In this document: positions 1 through 8,341 of the stretch, piece after piece | How positions within the stretch are numbered: the stretch's first letter is position 1 | Layout of the letters: every line of letters begins with the position of its first letter | From: Clostridia bacterium | Lineage (GTDB): Bacteria; Bacillota; Clostridia; Oscillospirales; CAG-272 | DNA length: 64,000 nucleotides | NCBI GenBank assembly: GCA_017420755.1 | Contig: JAFQOG010000016.1 | Span: 1 to 64,000, forward strand | Direction of reading: 5' to 3' | Notes under the pieces: model-generated | What the model saw: only the letters and a program-made list of their open reading frames with translations | Told to the model about the DNA's origin: nothing | The model's database searches: none | Position numbers and translations under genes: made by a program

Positions 1-1
1 C

Positions 2-964
2 GTTGACTGCCCCGGCCACGCTGACTATGTAAAGAACATGATTACAGGTGCAGCTCAAATGGACGGCGCTATCCTCGTTGTTGCTGGTACTGATGGCCCT
101 ATGGCTCAAACTCGTGAGCACGTTCTTCTTGCTCGTCAGGTAGGCGTTCCTGCTCTCGTAATCTTCATCAACAAGTGTGATGATGTTGACGACCCAGAGC
201 TTCTCGACCTCGTTGAGATGGAAATTCGTGACCTCCTTAGCGAGTACGACTTCCCAGGCGACGACATTCCAATCATTCGTGGATCTGCAAGAAACGCTCT
301 CGTTTCAGAGAACAAAGATCCAAACGCTCCTGAGTACGCTTGCATCTGGGAGCTTATGGATGCAGTTGATAGCTACATTCAAACTCCTGAGAGAAAGGCT
401 GATCTCCCATTCCTTCTTCCTGTTGAGGATGTATTCTCAATTTCAGGTCGTGGTACCGTTTCTACAGGTAGAGTAGAGCGTGGTACTGTTAAGATGGCAG
501 ACACAGTTGAAATCGTTGGTCTTTCTGACGAAAAGAGAACAACTGTTATTACCGGTATCGAAATGTTCCATAAGCTTATGGACAGCGCTGAGGCTGGTGA
601 CTTTGTTGGTCTTCTTCTCCGTGGTATCCAAAAGAACGAAATCGAAAGAGGACAGGTTCTTTGTAAGCCCGGTTCAATCAACCCACACACAAAGTTTGTA
701 GGTGCTGTATATGTTCTTACAGAAAAGGAAGGCGGCCGTTCAAAGCCATTCTTCTCAAACTACAGACCTCAATTCTATCTCAGAACAACTGACGTTACTG
801 GTATCATCACCCTTGTTGATACAGACATGGCTAAGCCTGGCGATAATGTAACAATGGAAGTTGAGCTCATCACTCCTATCGCTATCGAAAAGGGTCTTCG
901 TTTCGCTATCCGTGAGGGTGGCCGTACAGTAGGTTCAGGACAAGTTACTGAAATCGTTGGCTAA
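2..964 (+). CDS. tuf: Elongation factor Tu (5' truncated by window edge)
   Basis: EF-Tu carries aminoacyl-tRNA to the ribosome as a GTP complex. The frame is open from base 2, so the start lies outside the window and roughly the first 80 residues (P-loop and switch I) are missing. The visible part begins at the G3 motif DCPGH. The G4 motif NKCD is at bases 170-181, followed by the SA-containing G5 region and the two beta-barrel domains, ending ...VTEIVG as is usual for the family. Codon use is noticeably richer in C- and G-ending codons than in the neighbours, as expected for a very highly expressed gene. A strong hairpin terminator follows, so this is the end of its transcript. Confidence 0.97.
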   Translation, partial: VDCPGHADYVKNMITGAAQMDGAILVVAGTDGPMAQTREHVLLARQVGVPALVIFINKCDDVDDPELLDLVEMEIRDLLSEYDFPGDDIPIIRGSARNALVSENKDPNAPEYACIWELMDAVDSYIQTPERKADLPFLLPVEDVFSISGRGTVSTGRVERGTVKMADTVEIVGLSDEKRTTVITGIEMFHKLMDSAEAGDFVGLLLRGIQKNEIERGQVLCKPGSINPHTKFVGAVYVLTEKEGGRSKPFFSNYRPQFYLRTTDVTGIITLVDTDMAKPGDNVTMEVELITPIAIEKGLRFAIREGGRTVGSGQVTEIVG

Positions 965-980
965 TTTTAACTAACAAAAA

Positions 981-1015
981 ATGAGTACACATTTTGTGTA
1001 CTCATTTTATTTTTA
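981..1015 (+). terminator. Terminator of tuf
   Basis: A perfect 10-bp stem (981-990 with 996-1005) and 5-base loop are followed by a T-rich tract, 16 bases after the tuf stop. Confidence 0.9.
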
Positions 1016-1033
1016 TAAACACTATAAAAAAAC

Positions 1034-1058
1034 ACCCACGACAAAATAGGTCGTGGGT
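1034..1058 (-). terminator. Terminator of the zinc-ribbon/TM2 gene
   Basis: A 9-bp stem ACCCACGAC/GTCGTGGGT is flanked on its left by an A-run, which is the U-tract on the minus strand. It follows the minus-strand gene ending at 1066. Confidence 0.85.
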
Positions 1059-1065
1059 ATATAAT

Positions 1066-1497
1066 TTAATCAATAAGATCAAGTCCGTGCCCGTCCTTTT
1101 TAATCGAGCCACAAAGAATTAAAATTCCTTCAACCAATGCCCAAATACCTGAAATTATAGCGGTAATTCCAAAGGAGCAACAGCTGAGAAGTGTAAGAAC
1201 AAGCTGGGCAACAGCCTTTGCAGTATATCCAAGATAAAAGTTATGTACGCCAAAGCTACCAATAAAGATTGCAAGAAGACCTGCAACGATTTTAGATTTG
1301 GTAGAATATGTTGATTTTGTAGGCTCGGAAGGAATTATAGGACTAACAAACACTCTTTTGCTTCCATCGTTATCTCTTTCGTCATTTTTTGCTTGAGGTT
1401 CGCTCTCGTTCGCTGTGCCAGAGCGTAAATCAGCACCACAATTAGGGCAAAAATTAGTTTCCTTTTCAAGCTCGCTTCCGCAATATTTACAAAACAT
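1066..1497 (-). CDS. Zinc-ribbon TM2-domain membrane protein
   Basis: The protein has 143 residues. It starts with a zinc ribbon (MFCKYCGSEL, then CPNCG), continues with a polar Ser/Glu/Asn-rich linker, and ends in a TM2-like domain: two hydrophobic segments with the GxxGxHxFYLG-type signature visible as GSFGVHNFYLGYTAKA. The start at 1497 is chosen because AGGAGA sits about 10 bases upstream; a longer frame reaching 1545 has no ribosome binding site. TM2 proteins are inner-membrane proteins of unknown function; the zinc ribbon is the part likely to face the cytoplasm. It is a single-gene transcript with its own promoter and terminator. Confidence 0.85.
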   Translation of the reverse strand: MFCKYCGSELEKETNFCPNCGADLRSGTANESEPQAKNDERDNDGSKRVFVSPIIPSEPTKSTYSTKSKIVAGLLAIFIGSFGVHNFYLGYTAKAVAQLVLTLLSCCSFGITAIISGIWALVEGILILCGSIKKDGHGLDLID

Positions 1498-1535
1498 AAT
1501 ATTATATCTCCTAATAATATATAATCTATGTAAAT

Positions 1536-1564
1536 ATTTTATCATATAAAATAGAGAATGTCAA
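1536..1564 (-). promoter_or_regulatory. Sigma-A promoter of the zinc-ribbon/TM2 gene
   Basis: On the minus strand, TTGACA-N17-TAAAAT with a TG upstream of the -10 box. It abuts the spoIVA terminator. Confidence 0.75.
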
Positions 1565-1565
1565 C

Positions 1566-1590
1566 AAAAAAGGCTGTAAAACAGCCTTTT
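1566..1590 (-). terminator. Terminator of spoIVA
   Basis: Stem AAAAGGCTGT/ACAGCCTTTT (1568-1577 with 1581-1590) runs into a T-tract on the minus strand, just past the spoIVA stop. Confidence 0.85.
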
Positions 1591-1598
1591 TATAGTTA

Positions 1599-3062
1599 TT
1601 ATAATATAATGCAGATTAGTCCGCTTGCTCCCTCGTTTATAATTCTTGTAAGCGTGTCACCAAGACGCTCTCTTGATTCGCTGGAAATATGCTCCAGCTT
1701 AGCATGCAAGCCTTCGTTTACAAGCTCATAAAGAGATTTTCCAAACATATTAGATTCCCAAATCTTTTTTGGATCGTCCTCAAATTCCTCAAGCATATAT
1801 TTGACAATTTCTTGTGATTGCTCCTGAGTTCCAACAATTGGATTTATTTCGGTTTCAATATCTGCCCGTATCATGTGAATGGATGGAGCAGATGCGCGTA
1901 GCTTTACACCATATGAGCCCGATTGCTTTACAATTTCAGGCTCTTCTAGGGTCATGTCCTCGACACAGGGTAGCACTATTCCGTATCCTGTCGCATTAAC
2001 CTCGTCAATGGCTTGTGCGAACTTGTCAAGCTCTCGCTTAGCATCACTTAATCCCTTGATGGTAATAAATAAATCCTCATCGTCTGAAATTTCAGCTCCA
2101 CATAGCTCGCTTATTATCTTGTAATAAAGCTCCTCGCAAAGAGTTATGCAAATGTCAACATTTCCACATCCAAGGTCATACGCGCACTCAACCTTTTCTA
2201 TAAATTCGTTCTTTGAAAGCTCCTTAATATATGTGGGAATATCGTCAATTTTAGACACATCCCCCGCCGAATTGCGAATAGAGGCTATAATGCTTGACTT
2301 GAGCCAATGCTCCCTTTCAAGAGAAGATAAATACTTTGGTAAGCATACGCGAATTTCATTAACCTTGAATTGATTGAGCATAAGCCCCATAATTCCTTCA
2401 AAGTCAGCTGTGTCTAGCTCTTGCGCGTTTACAAGTGCAACAGGAGCGTCGTATTTTTCTTCTAATTCAACCGCTAGCTTGTGAGACTCCTCACTCTCTG
2501 GATTTGCAGAGTTTAAAACAATCACAAATGGCTTACCAATAGAAGAAAGCTCACTTATAACACGCCTTTCTGCACTTATATAGTCATCTCTTGAAAAATC
2601 ACCAAATGAGCCATCACTCGTAACTACAATTCCAACCGTGGAATGCTCGCAAATAACCTTCTTAGTGCCAAGCTCAGAGGCTCTTTCAAGCTCCATCGGC
2701 TCGCTTGACCAAGGTGTCATAACCATTCTAGCACCACCCTCGTCACTAGCGCTAAGAGCACCATCAATCATGTATCCAACACAATCAATTAAGCGCACCT
2801 TCATCTTAGCGCTTCCAATAGTTACCGAAACAGCCTCGTCAGGCACGAATTTTGGCTCAGTTGTCATAATAGCCTTGCCGGATGCGCACTGCGGAGTCTC
2901 ATCTCTTGCACGAGTCCTGTCGTATTCGCTTTCAATGCAGGGAATAATAGCCCCCTCCATAAACTTTTTAATGAAGGTTGACTTTCCACTTCTAACCGGA
3001 CCTACAACTCCTATGTAAATCTCGCCATTCGTTCTTTTTGCTATGTCCTCGTATATGTTCAT
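1599..3062 (-). CDS. spoIVA: Stage IV sporulation protein A (spore coat morphogenetic ATPase)
   Basis: SpoIVA polymerises on the outer forespore membrane with ATP hydrolysis and forms the base layer of the coat. The protein has 487 residues, close to the 492 of Bacillus subtilis. It begins MNIYEDIAKRTNG, followed by the Walker A motif GPVRSGKST at about residues 21-29 and a conserved run through RTRARDETPQ; the C-terminal end carries the family's membrane-binding region. The start at 3062 is preceded by GGTGGAGG at 5 bases; a GTG at 3074 in the same frame is part of that ribosome binding site and is rejected. No clear sigma-A promoter is seen upstream, in keeping with mother-cell (sigma-E) control in known spore formers. 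It is the strongest single marker of sporulation here. Confidence 0.96.
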   Translation of the reverse strand: MNIYEDIAKRTNGEIYIGVVGPVRSGKSTFIKKFMEGAIIPCIESEYDRTRARDETPQCASGKAIMTTEPKFVPDEAVSVTIGSAKMKVRLIDCVGYMIDGALSASDEGGARMVMTPWSSEPMELERASELGTKKVICEHSTVGIVVTSDGSFGDFSRDDYISAERRVISELSSIGKPFVIVLNSANPESEESHKLAVELEEKYDAPVALVNAQELDTADFEGIMGLMLNQFKVNEIRVCLPKYLSSLEREHWLKSSIIASIRNSAGDVSKIDDIPTYIKELSKNEFIEKVECAYDLGCGNVDICITLCEELYYKIISELCGAEISDDEDLFITIKGLSDAKRELDKFAQAIDEVNATGYGIVLPCVEDMTLEEPEIVKQSGSYGVKLRASAPSIHMIRADIETEINPIVGTQEQSQEIVKYMLEEFEDDPKKIWESNMFGKSLYELVNEGLHAKLEHISSESRERLGDTLTRIINEGASGLICIIL

Positions 3063-3129
3063 AAATTCCTCCACCTTTGCAGATAATTATTTACTAAAGC
3101 ATATTCAGGACAAATTCATTATATTACAA

Positions 3130-3159
3130 AAAAATGCTTTTCCGAAGAAAAGCATTTTT
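3130..3159 (-). terminator. Terminator of the zinc-ribbon membrane gene
   Basis: A 13-bp stem (3130-3142 with 3147-3159) with a CGAA loop. Both sides have T-runs on their own strand. Confidence 0.85.
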
Positions 3160-3167
3160 GTTTTTTA

Positions 3168-3692
3168 TCAGTCAATGGAATCTAAGGAAAGGTATTTGGT
3201 TAAAAACTCCTTGATTTTTTCTTCAACAGAGTATTCTTCAACTCTACCGCTTTCGGTGACTCTACCAATTTTGATTTTTTTCGTAAAGGTTTTTACCGTA
3301 CCGCATTCTCTGCAGGTTATAGTAAAGGAAACCTTTGCGTACGCATTGTAATCACCTTGAACAGTTTCAAACAATTTATTGATAATAGAGTCAAACAGGT
3401 TATATCCCGTTTCTACCGATAAAACATTTACCTCTACATCGTTCATATAAATACGCTCTTGACAGTTACTGCAAAAGGCTCTTTTTAATTTGATTCTTGA
3501 ACGAATGCCTACGATGAGAGCAATTGCGCTTATAGCAAAAACACCTGCTAATATATCACCGGCAATATCTATTCCGAAAACATCATTTAAAACGAAACCG
3601 AGAGCGCCACTTACAACGGTAATTATAGCGAAAACTAGAATGAAAATTCCGTTGGATTTCAATTTTTGTTGAACTTGATTTTTGTCTTCCAT
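3168..3692 (-). CDS. Two-TM membrane protein with split zinc ribbon, target of adjacent XRE regulator
   Basis: I do not recognise a named family. The protein has 174 residues. Two hydrophobic segments lie near the N terminus (about residues 15-36 and 43-63), followed by a cytoplasmic-looking domain with CSNC and, about 50 residues later, CREC, a pattern suggesting a four-cysteine zinc site. The C terminus is charged. ATG at 3692 is preferred over GTG at 3698 because AGGAGG lies 7 bases upstream of it. The gene is divergent from a 70-residue XRE regulator, and its consensus promoter is covered by two palindromes, so it is probably repressed by that regulator. A function in envelope or metal sensing is possible but not shown by the sequence. 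Confidence 0.8.
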   Translation of the reverse strand: MEDKNQVQQKLKSNGIFILVFAIITVVSGALGFVLNDVFGIDIAGDILAGVFAISAIALIVGIRSRIKLKRAFCSNCQERIYMNDVEVNVLSVETGYNLFDSIINKLFETVQGDYNAYAKVSFTITCRECGTVKTFTKKIKIGRVTESGRVEEYSVEEKIKEFLTKYLSLDSID

Positions 3693-3717
3693 CTTCACAC
3701 CTCCTTAATTTCGATAT

Positions 3718-3738
3718 TATGTAACAATTTGTTACATA
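3718..3738. promoter_or_regulatory. Operator-like palindrome 1 (GTAACA-N3-TGTTAC)
   Basis: A perfect inverted repeat with 9-bp arms, TATGTAACA and TGTTACATA, around a 3-base centre. It lies just downstream of the -10 box of the leftward promoter, over the expected start point. Confidence 0.75.
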
Positions 3739-3741
3739 AAT

Positions 3742-3770
3742 ATTGTAACATCTTGTTACAATATTGTCAA
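3742..3770 (-). promoter_or_regulatory. Sigma-A promoter of the zinc-ribbon membrane gene
   Basis: On the minus strand, TTGACA (3765-3770)-N17-TACAAT (3742-3747). Palindrome 2 overlaps its -10 box and fills most of the spacer. Confidence 0.85.
3743..3762. promoter_or_regulatory. Operator-like palindrome 2 (GTAACA-N3-TGTTAC)
   Basis: A second copy of the same 15-bp core (3745-3759), centred 24 bp from the first. It covers the -10 box and spacer of the leftward promoter, where a bound repressor would exclude RNA polymerase. Confidence 0.75.
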
Positions 3771-3795
3771 GTACTTTTTTAAAAAAGAGGTAAAG

Positions 3796-4008
3796 ATGGA
3801 ACTTGTTGGTTTAAAAGAAATCAGAAAAAGAAAAAAATATAGTCAACTTAAGGTGGCTATGGATTTGTGCATCAGCCGAGAGGCTCTTTCTTACTACGAA
3901 AACGGCAAAAGAAGCCCTGATGTTGAAATGCTGTGTAAATTGTCAAAATACTTTAATGTTTCAATTGACTATCTTATATACGGTAAGGAATTTGGAGAAA
4001 CGCTTTGA
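3796..4008 (+). CDS. Small XRE-family transcriptional regulator
   Basis: The protein has 70 residues and is essentially one helix-turn-helix domain: LKEIRKRKKYSQLKVAMDL, then the recognition helix region ISREALSYYENGKRSPD, then LSKYFNVSIDYLIYG, as in Cro/CI/SinR-type repressors. There is no additional sensing domain. AGAGG lies 5 bases before the ATG. It is divergent from the zinc-ribbon membrane gene, and the two copies of a palindrome between them are its probable binding sites; autorepression would follow. What ligand or partner relieves repression cannot be read from the sequence. Confidence 0.88.
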   Translation: MELVGLKEIRKRKKYSQLKVAMDLCISREALSYYENGKRSPDVEMLCKLSKYFNVSIDYLIYGKEFGETL

Positions 4009-4094
4009 TGAAATGCAAAACAGCCTTTGACAAATTTGTAATTTGCTCGATAATGGTGTCTTATACAAAACACTTCAAATAAATGTAAAAATAA

Positions 4095-4123
4095 AAACGG
4101 ATAGGTTTTCCACCTATCCGTTT
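4095..4123 (-). terminator. Terminator of the DUF4190-like gene
   Basis: An 11-bp stem (4095-4105 with 4113-4123) with A-runs on its left, giving a U-tract on the minus strand. Confidence 0.8.
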
Positions 4124-4154
4124 ATGTGTTTCTTGAGTTGTTACGCTTGATCAA

Positions 4155-4547
4155 TCAAAATTGAAACATACCATTTTCGCCCAAGCTCTCATATTCGCCA
4201 AGAATGTCACTAAATTGCTCAAGATATGTATCGAGAGCCCCTGACATTAGAAGTGCAATGCTTAAAAGTGAAATGATGACGGAAATAATAGCGCAAATAA
4301 GACCGGCAATCGCAAATCCACTGGTTTTCTTTACGAAAACTCTTTCCAAAACAAAGAGAATAATCGCTACAACGCCAATAATTAGAGTAAAATACTCATT
4401 ACAGCAACAGCAAAGCAAGGAAAGAATACCACAAACCATCGAACCAATTCCATAAGCCTTGGTTTGATTAGGGCTTGGGCTTGGAGATGAGCTAGAACCG
4501 GAGATGGAAGCACTCGATCCGTTCATATCGTCAAAATAATCTCCCAT
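4155..4547 (-). CDS. DUF4190-like small membrane protein
   Basis: The protein has 130 residues. It has a Ser/Pro-rich cytoplasmic N-terminal tail (about residues 1-30), a first hydrophobic block with the unusual CCCC run, a hydrophobic block beginning YFTLIIGVVAIILF, and a final one after KKTSGFAIAGLIC, which matches the layout of DUF4190 proteins (GIxSLIlG...AIAGLiLG). The function of the family is unknown. AGGAGG is 5 bases from the ATG. It is a single-gene unit; a possible promoter TTGAAA-N17-TAATAT lies upstream. Confidence 0.7.
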   Translation of the reverse strand: MGDYFDDMNGSSASISGSSSSPSPSPNQTKAYGIGSMVCGILSLLCCCCNEYFTLIIGVVAIILFVLERVFVKKTSGFAIAGLICAIISVIISLLSIALLMSGALDTYLEQFSDILGEYESLGENGMFQF

Positions 4548-4633
4548 AAAAGCCTCCTTAAAGTTAAATATTAATTAAATATATATACATATTACCATTT
4601 TATCATAGAAATTTCAATACTTTTTCAAAACAT

Positions 4634-4662
4634 TTGCTTTTTTTATTGATATATGCTACAAT
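4634..4662 (+). promoter_or_regulatory. Promoter of the DUF2752 gene
   Basis: TTGCTT-N17-TACAAT with an extended -10 TG one base upstream. Confidence 0.65.
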
Positions 4663-4690
4663 AAATATAAATTAAACGGAGGTGAGGCAA

Positions 4691-5110
4691 TTGAAGCGCT
4701 TAAAAATTACATTTATTATTGTTAATAGCCTAGCGGTCGTCGGCGTTATTGCCTTCGTTATTTTATCTAGCATTGCAATGGAGCTAGATATGAAATGTAC
4801 ATTGGTGGAAAAATTGCACCTTTATTGCCCGGGGTGCGGAGGAACAAGAGCGCTTTATTCACTTTTAAGGCTTGATATTATATCATCACTACGATATAAC
4901 ATCGCAGTCCCATTTGGCGCATTTGTTTATATCTTTTATGACATAAAGGCAATCATAGCTCTTGCAAAAAGAGATGAGCAATTTTTCTCAAAGCAGAAAT
5001 TTATACTAATATATGCTTTTATCGGAATTCTTTTACTAAATTTTATTGTTCGCAATATACTTTTGCTAGGATATGGCATAGATTTTATAGGGGATATTTT
5101 GCCAAGGTAG
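4691..5110 (+). CDS. DUF2752 membrane protein
   Basis: The protein has 139 residues and about four membrane segments. The family signature CPGCGGTRALYSLLRLD, followed by SLRYNIAVP, is clear. DUF2752 proteins are small membrane proteins of unknown role. TTG at 4691 is chosen as start because GGAGG lies 8 bases upstream; an in-frame GTG at 4682 overlaps that ribosome binding site. It is followed by a separate promoter, so it is probably monocistronic. Confidence 0.82.
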   Translation: MKRLKITFIIVNSLAVVGVIAFVILSSIAMELDMKCTLVEKLHLYCPGCGGTRALYSLLRLDIISSLRYNIAVPFGAFVYIFYDIKAIIALAKRDEQFFSKQKFILIYAFIGILLLNFIVRNILLLGYGIDFIGDILPR

Positions 5111-5120
5111 CTCCAAACAC

Positions 5121-5149
5121 TTGACAATATCAACTATACATGCTATAAT
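5121..5149 (+). promoter_or_regulatory. Sigma-A promoter of the CNNM/CBS-HAD operon
   Basis: TTGACA-N17-TATAAT, a full consensus match, beginning 10 bases after the DUF2752 stop. Confidence 0.88.
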
Positions 5150-5186
5150 ATTAAGTAATATTTTATTTTGGAGGTATTTTTACTCT

Positions 5187-6461
5187 ATGGACGGTGACGC
5201 CGTGGGCATATTGATCGCAATGATCGTGCTACTTGCATTGTCAGCATTTTTTTCAGCAACGGAAACTGCGTTTTCCACATTTAACAAAATAAGAATGAAG
5301 AATATGGCACAAAATGGAAACAAGCGTGCTAAAATGGTTTTGAAGCTTGATGACAAATATGACAAGCTGATAAATACCATTTTGATAGGAAATAACTTGG
5401 TAAATATCATGCTTTCCTCAATTGCAACCATTTTCTTTGTTGACCTGTTCACCTCAAACGAATCCCTTGGTGCAACGGTTTCGACTGCCGTTATCACAGT
5501 TGCGGTTCTTATCTTTGGAGAAATTTCGCCTAAGGTAATCGCAAGAGGTCACGCCGATGGAATTGTCCTTGCATTCGTTTACATAATAAATGCGGTAGGA
5601 ATGGTCCTAACGCCACTCAGCTTCATCTTTGGTGGCTGGAGCAAGCTATTGATGAAGATCTTCAAGCCCAAAACTGAGAGCGCCTATACAGAGGATGAGC
5701 TCATTACGATAGTTGATGAAGCAGAGGAGGATGGCTCAATTGAAACCGAGGAGGGCGATCTTATTAGATCCGCTATCGAGTTTGCCGATGTTTCAGCCGG
5801 TGACATTCTTACCCCTCGTGTAGATATTTGTGCAATTGCCAAGGATACAAGTATTGAGGAAATCGCAAAAATATTCATTGAAAATGCGTATTCAAGACTT
5901 CCCGTGTATAACGAGGATATCGACGATATAATAGGAATTTTACACGAAAAGGACTTTTTTGTTGCATACCACAATAATAACAAAACAATAACTAAATATC
6001 TTCAAAAGCCCGTGCATGTGTCTGAGCATATAAAAATTGCTGATCTTATGCAGGTTTTGAAGGCTAAGAAGTGCCATATGGCAATCGTAGTTGACGAGTT
6101 TGGTGGAACTATGGGTATTGTCACAATGGAGGATATAATCGAGGAGCTTATCGGCGATGTGTTTGACGAGCATGATGAGGTAACCGAGGATTACAAGGAG
6201 CAAGACGATGGAAGCTTTGTTGTAAAATGCTCAGCCGACCTTGACGATTTCATCGAGAAATTCAATCTAAAAATAAGAGATGACGAGGATATGCCTCAAA
6301 CTCTAAACGGACTTATCATGAAGGTTCTTGAAACCTTCCCTAAGGTTGGAGATACCTTTGATTATCAAAGCCTTAGCATCGAGGTAAGAAAGATCGGTAC
6401 AAAGAGAGTTGAAGAGGTAATCGTTACACAAAAAGAGCCCGAAGAGGACGAAGACGATTAA
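5187..6461 (+). CDS. CNNM/HlyC-CorC family protein with CBS domains
   Basis: The protein has 424 residues in the standard order of this family: an N-terminal DUF21/CNNM membrane domain with about four segments (GDAVGILIAMIVLLALSAFF onward, including the SATETAFSTFNKIRM stretch), a CBS pair beginning LTPRVDI and including the second repeat with VVDEFGGTMGIVTMEDI, and a C-terminal CorC_HlyC domain. CNNM proteins are linked to magnesium efflux; the hemolysin label is historical. GGAGG lies 12 bases before the ATG, which is long, but no alternative start exists in frame. The next gene starts one base after the stop, so the two are co-transcribed and probably translationally coupled. Confidence 0.92.
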   Translation: MDGDAVGILIAMIVLLALSAFFSATETAFSTFNKIRMKNMAQNGNKRAKMVLKLDDKYDKLINTILIGNNLVNIMLSSIATIFFVDLFTSNESLGATVSTAVITVAVLIFGEISPKVIARGHADGIVLAFVYIINAVGMVLTPLSFIFGGWSKLLMKIFKPKTESAYTEDELITIVDEAEEDGSIETEEGDLIRSAIEFADVSAGDILTPRVDICAIAKDTSIEEIAKIFIENAYSRLPVYNEDIDDIIGILHEKDFFVAYHNNNKTITKYLQKPVHVSEHIKIADLMQVLKAKKCHMAIVVDEFGGTMGIVTMEDIIEELIGDVFDEHDEVTEDYKEQDDGSFVVKCSADLDDFIEKFNLKIRDDEDMPQTLNGLIMKVLETFPKVGDTFDYQSLSIEVRKIGTKRVEEVIVTQKEPEEDEDD

Positions 6462-6462
6462 A

Positions 6463-7041
6463 ATGAATGTATTTGATTTTGATGGAACAATATATCATGG
6501 CGATAGCTCAAAGGACTTTTTCTTCTATTGCTTAAAGCACTATCCTAAAACAAGAGGGAAAATTTTCCCTGTAATTTGGTATGGCGCAGGCTTTGGACTA
6601 AGAATTGTAAAGAAGAAAACCTTCAAGCAAAAGCTATTCAGCATAGTAACAAAAATACCCGACATAGATAAAGCGGTTCTTGATTTTTGGCAAGAAAACA
6701 AAAAGAAAATCAAAAAATGGTATATGGAAATGAAAGAGCCAACGGATATAATCATTTCCGCATCACCCGAATTTCTTCTTGCCCCAATCTGTGCCGAGCT
6801 TGGTGTTGAGTGTATGATGGCAACCAAGGTAGATAAGACCACAGGACTTTTTGATGGCGAAAATTGCCACGGAAAGCAAAAGGTGACTCGCTTCTACGAA
6901 AGATATCCCGACGCAGAAATTGATAGCTTTTATTCCGATATGTATTGTGATACGCCTCTTGCATTGATTGCTAAGCAAGCATTCATTGTAAAGGGAGAAA
7001 GGCTCAGCCCTTGGAAGTTTAAGAAAAAGAATATAAAATAA
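6463..7041 (+). CDS. HAD-superfamily phosphatase (HAD-IB / SerB-like)
   Basis: The protein has 192 residues. The catalytic motif I DFDGT lies at residues 5-9 (nucleophile Asp5, acid/base Asp7). Motif II is visible as the Ser in IIISASPEF, and motif IV as DSFYSDMYCDTPLA near the C terminus. The HAD-IB subgroup includes phosphoserine phosphatase and phospholipid phosphatases, but the substrate is not clear. Its start is one base past the stop of the CNNM gene, with no separate promoter. A strong terminator follows. Confidence 0.88.
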   Translation: MNVFDFDGTIYHGDSSKDFFFYCLKHYPKTRGKIFPVIWYGAGFGLRIVKKKTFKQKLFSIVTKIPDIDKAVLDFWQENKKKIKKWYMEMKEPTDIIISASPEFLLAPICAELGVECMMATKVDKTTGLFDGENCHGKQKVTRFYERYPDAEIDSFYSDMYCDTPLALIAKQAFIVKGERLSPWKFKKKNIK

Positions 7042-7044
7042 ACC

Positions 7045-7072
7045 AAAAGCCAGCTTTTAGCTGGCTTTTGTG
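7045..7072 (+). terminator. Terminator of the CNNM-HAD operon
   Basis: Stem AAAAGCCAG/CTGGCTTTT with a 7-base loop, directly after the HAD gene. Confidence 0.8.
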
Positions 7073-7112
7073 AATAAATAGAGAAAATTATATGATAACT
7101 TTGCAAACTCTA

Positions 7113-7141
7113 TTTACAAAATCTCAAAAATATTGTAAACT
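7113..7141 (+). promoter_or_regulatory. Probable promoter of lipoprotein gene
   Basis: TTTACA-N17-TAAACT, 35 bases before the start codon. Confidence 0.5.
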
Positions 7142-7175
7142 AATAGTAGAAAACTAACAGTAAAGGAGAAAATTC

Positions 7176-8306
7176 GTGAAAAAAGCACTAGCCTTAATGC
7201 TGGCAATAATAATGCTTTTGTCCTTGCTTATATCATGCGACGATGAGCAAACCTCGTCGTCAAGCGAAAGCGAAGCAGAGCCACAAATTTCGTTTCCCTA
7301 TATCGATGGTGACGGTTTCCCTGTATTTAGAAACGCAACCGATACATATAAATATATAAATGTTCAAGCAAAAGAGGAGCTACCATATAACGCTCTTGAC
7401 ACCATTCTTGTTTCATCATATGAGGATATGCATACATTCGCTTTGCAAAACCTTAATCAATCAAGCGTAAACGGAATTGATGAAACGGTTTTTACAGATC
7501 ATTTTATTCTTGCCGTATATCGTGATAACAACCGTAAGATGAAGGAGTATTATTGTTATAGTAATCTTACCCCTCACAAAACGATAAACAACTACTATCA
7601 GCTAGATTTTGAGTATGTGTCATATCTTGACAAGGGCTATACAATGGAGATCGCTCCAAACACCTTTGATTTAGTTGTTGTGCCTATGCCAAAGACCGAC
7701 GAAGGTATCAATGAGGTAACATCAAGGTCAACAATAGGCATAAGACAGGCAAGACACGAGTATTCGTTGAGGATTAGCTCAAGCGCACCCGATAATGACA
7801 TTGATTTAACATTGAATAAGCCAAAAATCATTCGTGATCAATATGGCACAATGGATTTTAAATCCATAAACGAACAGATGCAATCTATCGTTGTAAGAAC
7901 CAAGTTTTTCGATGAGCCCGAGGGCTTTGAGGAGTTTAAAAATGTGTTCAAAAAAGAGCTTATCGTTGATTACGACACCTTCGTATCACGCCTTACCGCA
8001 TATACCGATAACGCAAGCCATAATATAATAACTGCCGAGACCTTTAATAATCATTATGTCTATGTTACAAGTGGAAGATACAGTAGCGTAGGCGATTTGA
8101 AAAAGCATGACGACTATTATATGCTTGATAGCGAGATCGTGAGTGGCGGATACGATTGGACAGACGACATAAAGCCTATACTAATCACATTCATTTTGCT
8201 CCCAAAGGAAAAAATAGATACTCCGGAGGACTTTACTCTTCATTTTCGTTCAATAGTACATTACTATCAATTTGTGATGGATAACGCAGAGAATAACCCA
8301 TTTTAA
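7176..8306 (+). CDS. Lipoprotein of unknown function
   Basis: The protein has 376 residues. Positions 1-20 form a lipoprotein signal peptide with lipobox LLISC (Cys21), followed by a short Ser/Glu-rich tether (SSSSESESEAE). The remainder is an extracytoplasmic domain with no family I recognise; two similar-looking halves may exist but I cannot align them with confidence. The start is GTG with AAGGAG at 7 bases. It has its own promoter and a terminator shared with the convergent ECF gene. The same tether design occurs in other surface proteins of this window. Confidence 0.8.
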   Translation: MKKALALMLAIIMLLSLLISCDDEQTSSSSESEAEPQISFPYIDGDGFPVFRNATDTYKYINVQAKEELPYNALDTILVSSYEDMHTFALQNLNQSSVNGIDETVFTDHFILAVYRDNNRKMKEYYCYSNLTPHKTINNYYQLDFEYVSYLDKGYTMEIAPNTFDLVVVPMPKTDEGINEVTSRSTIGIRQARHEYSLRISSSAPDNDIDLTLNKPKIIRDQYGTMDFKSINEQMQSIVVRTKFFDEPEGFEEFKNVFKKELIVDYDTFVSRLTAYTDNASHNIITAETFNNHYVYVTSGRYSSVGDLKKHDDYYMLDSEIVSGGYDWTDDIKPILITFILLPKEKIDTPEDFTLHFRSIVHYYQFVMDNAENNPF

Positions 8307-8311
8307 AAATC

Positions 8312-8339
8312 AAAAGACTGTTGCGAGCAACAGTCTTTT
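8312..8339. terminator. Bidirectional terminator between lipoprotein and ECF gene
   Basis: A perfect 13-bp stem (8312-8324 with 8327-8339), A-rich before and T-rich after, serving both convergent genes. Confidence 0.88.
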
Positions 8340-8341
8340 CT

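Noticed and set aside
3062-3115. Possible sigma-E promoter upstream of spoIVA (GAATATG on the minus strand)
   Set aside because: The -35-like element is good, but no acceptable -10 element (CATACANT) follows at the right distance.
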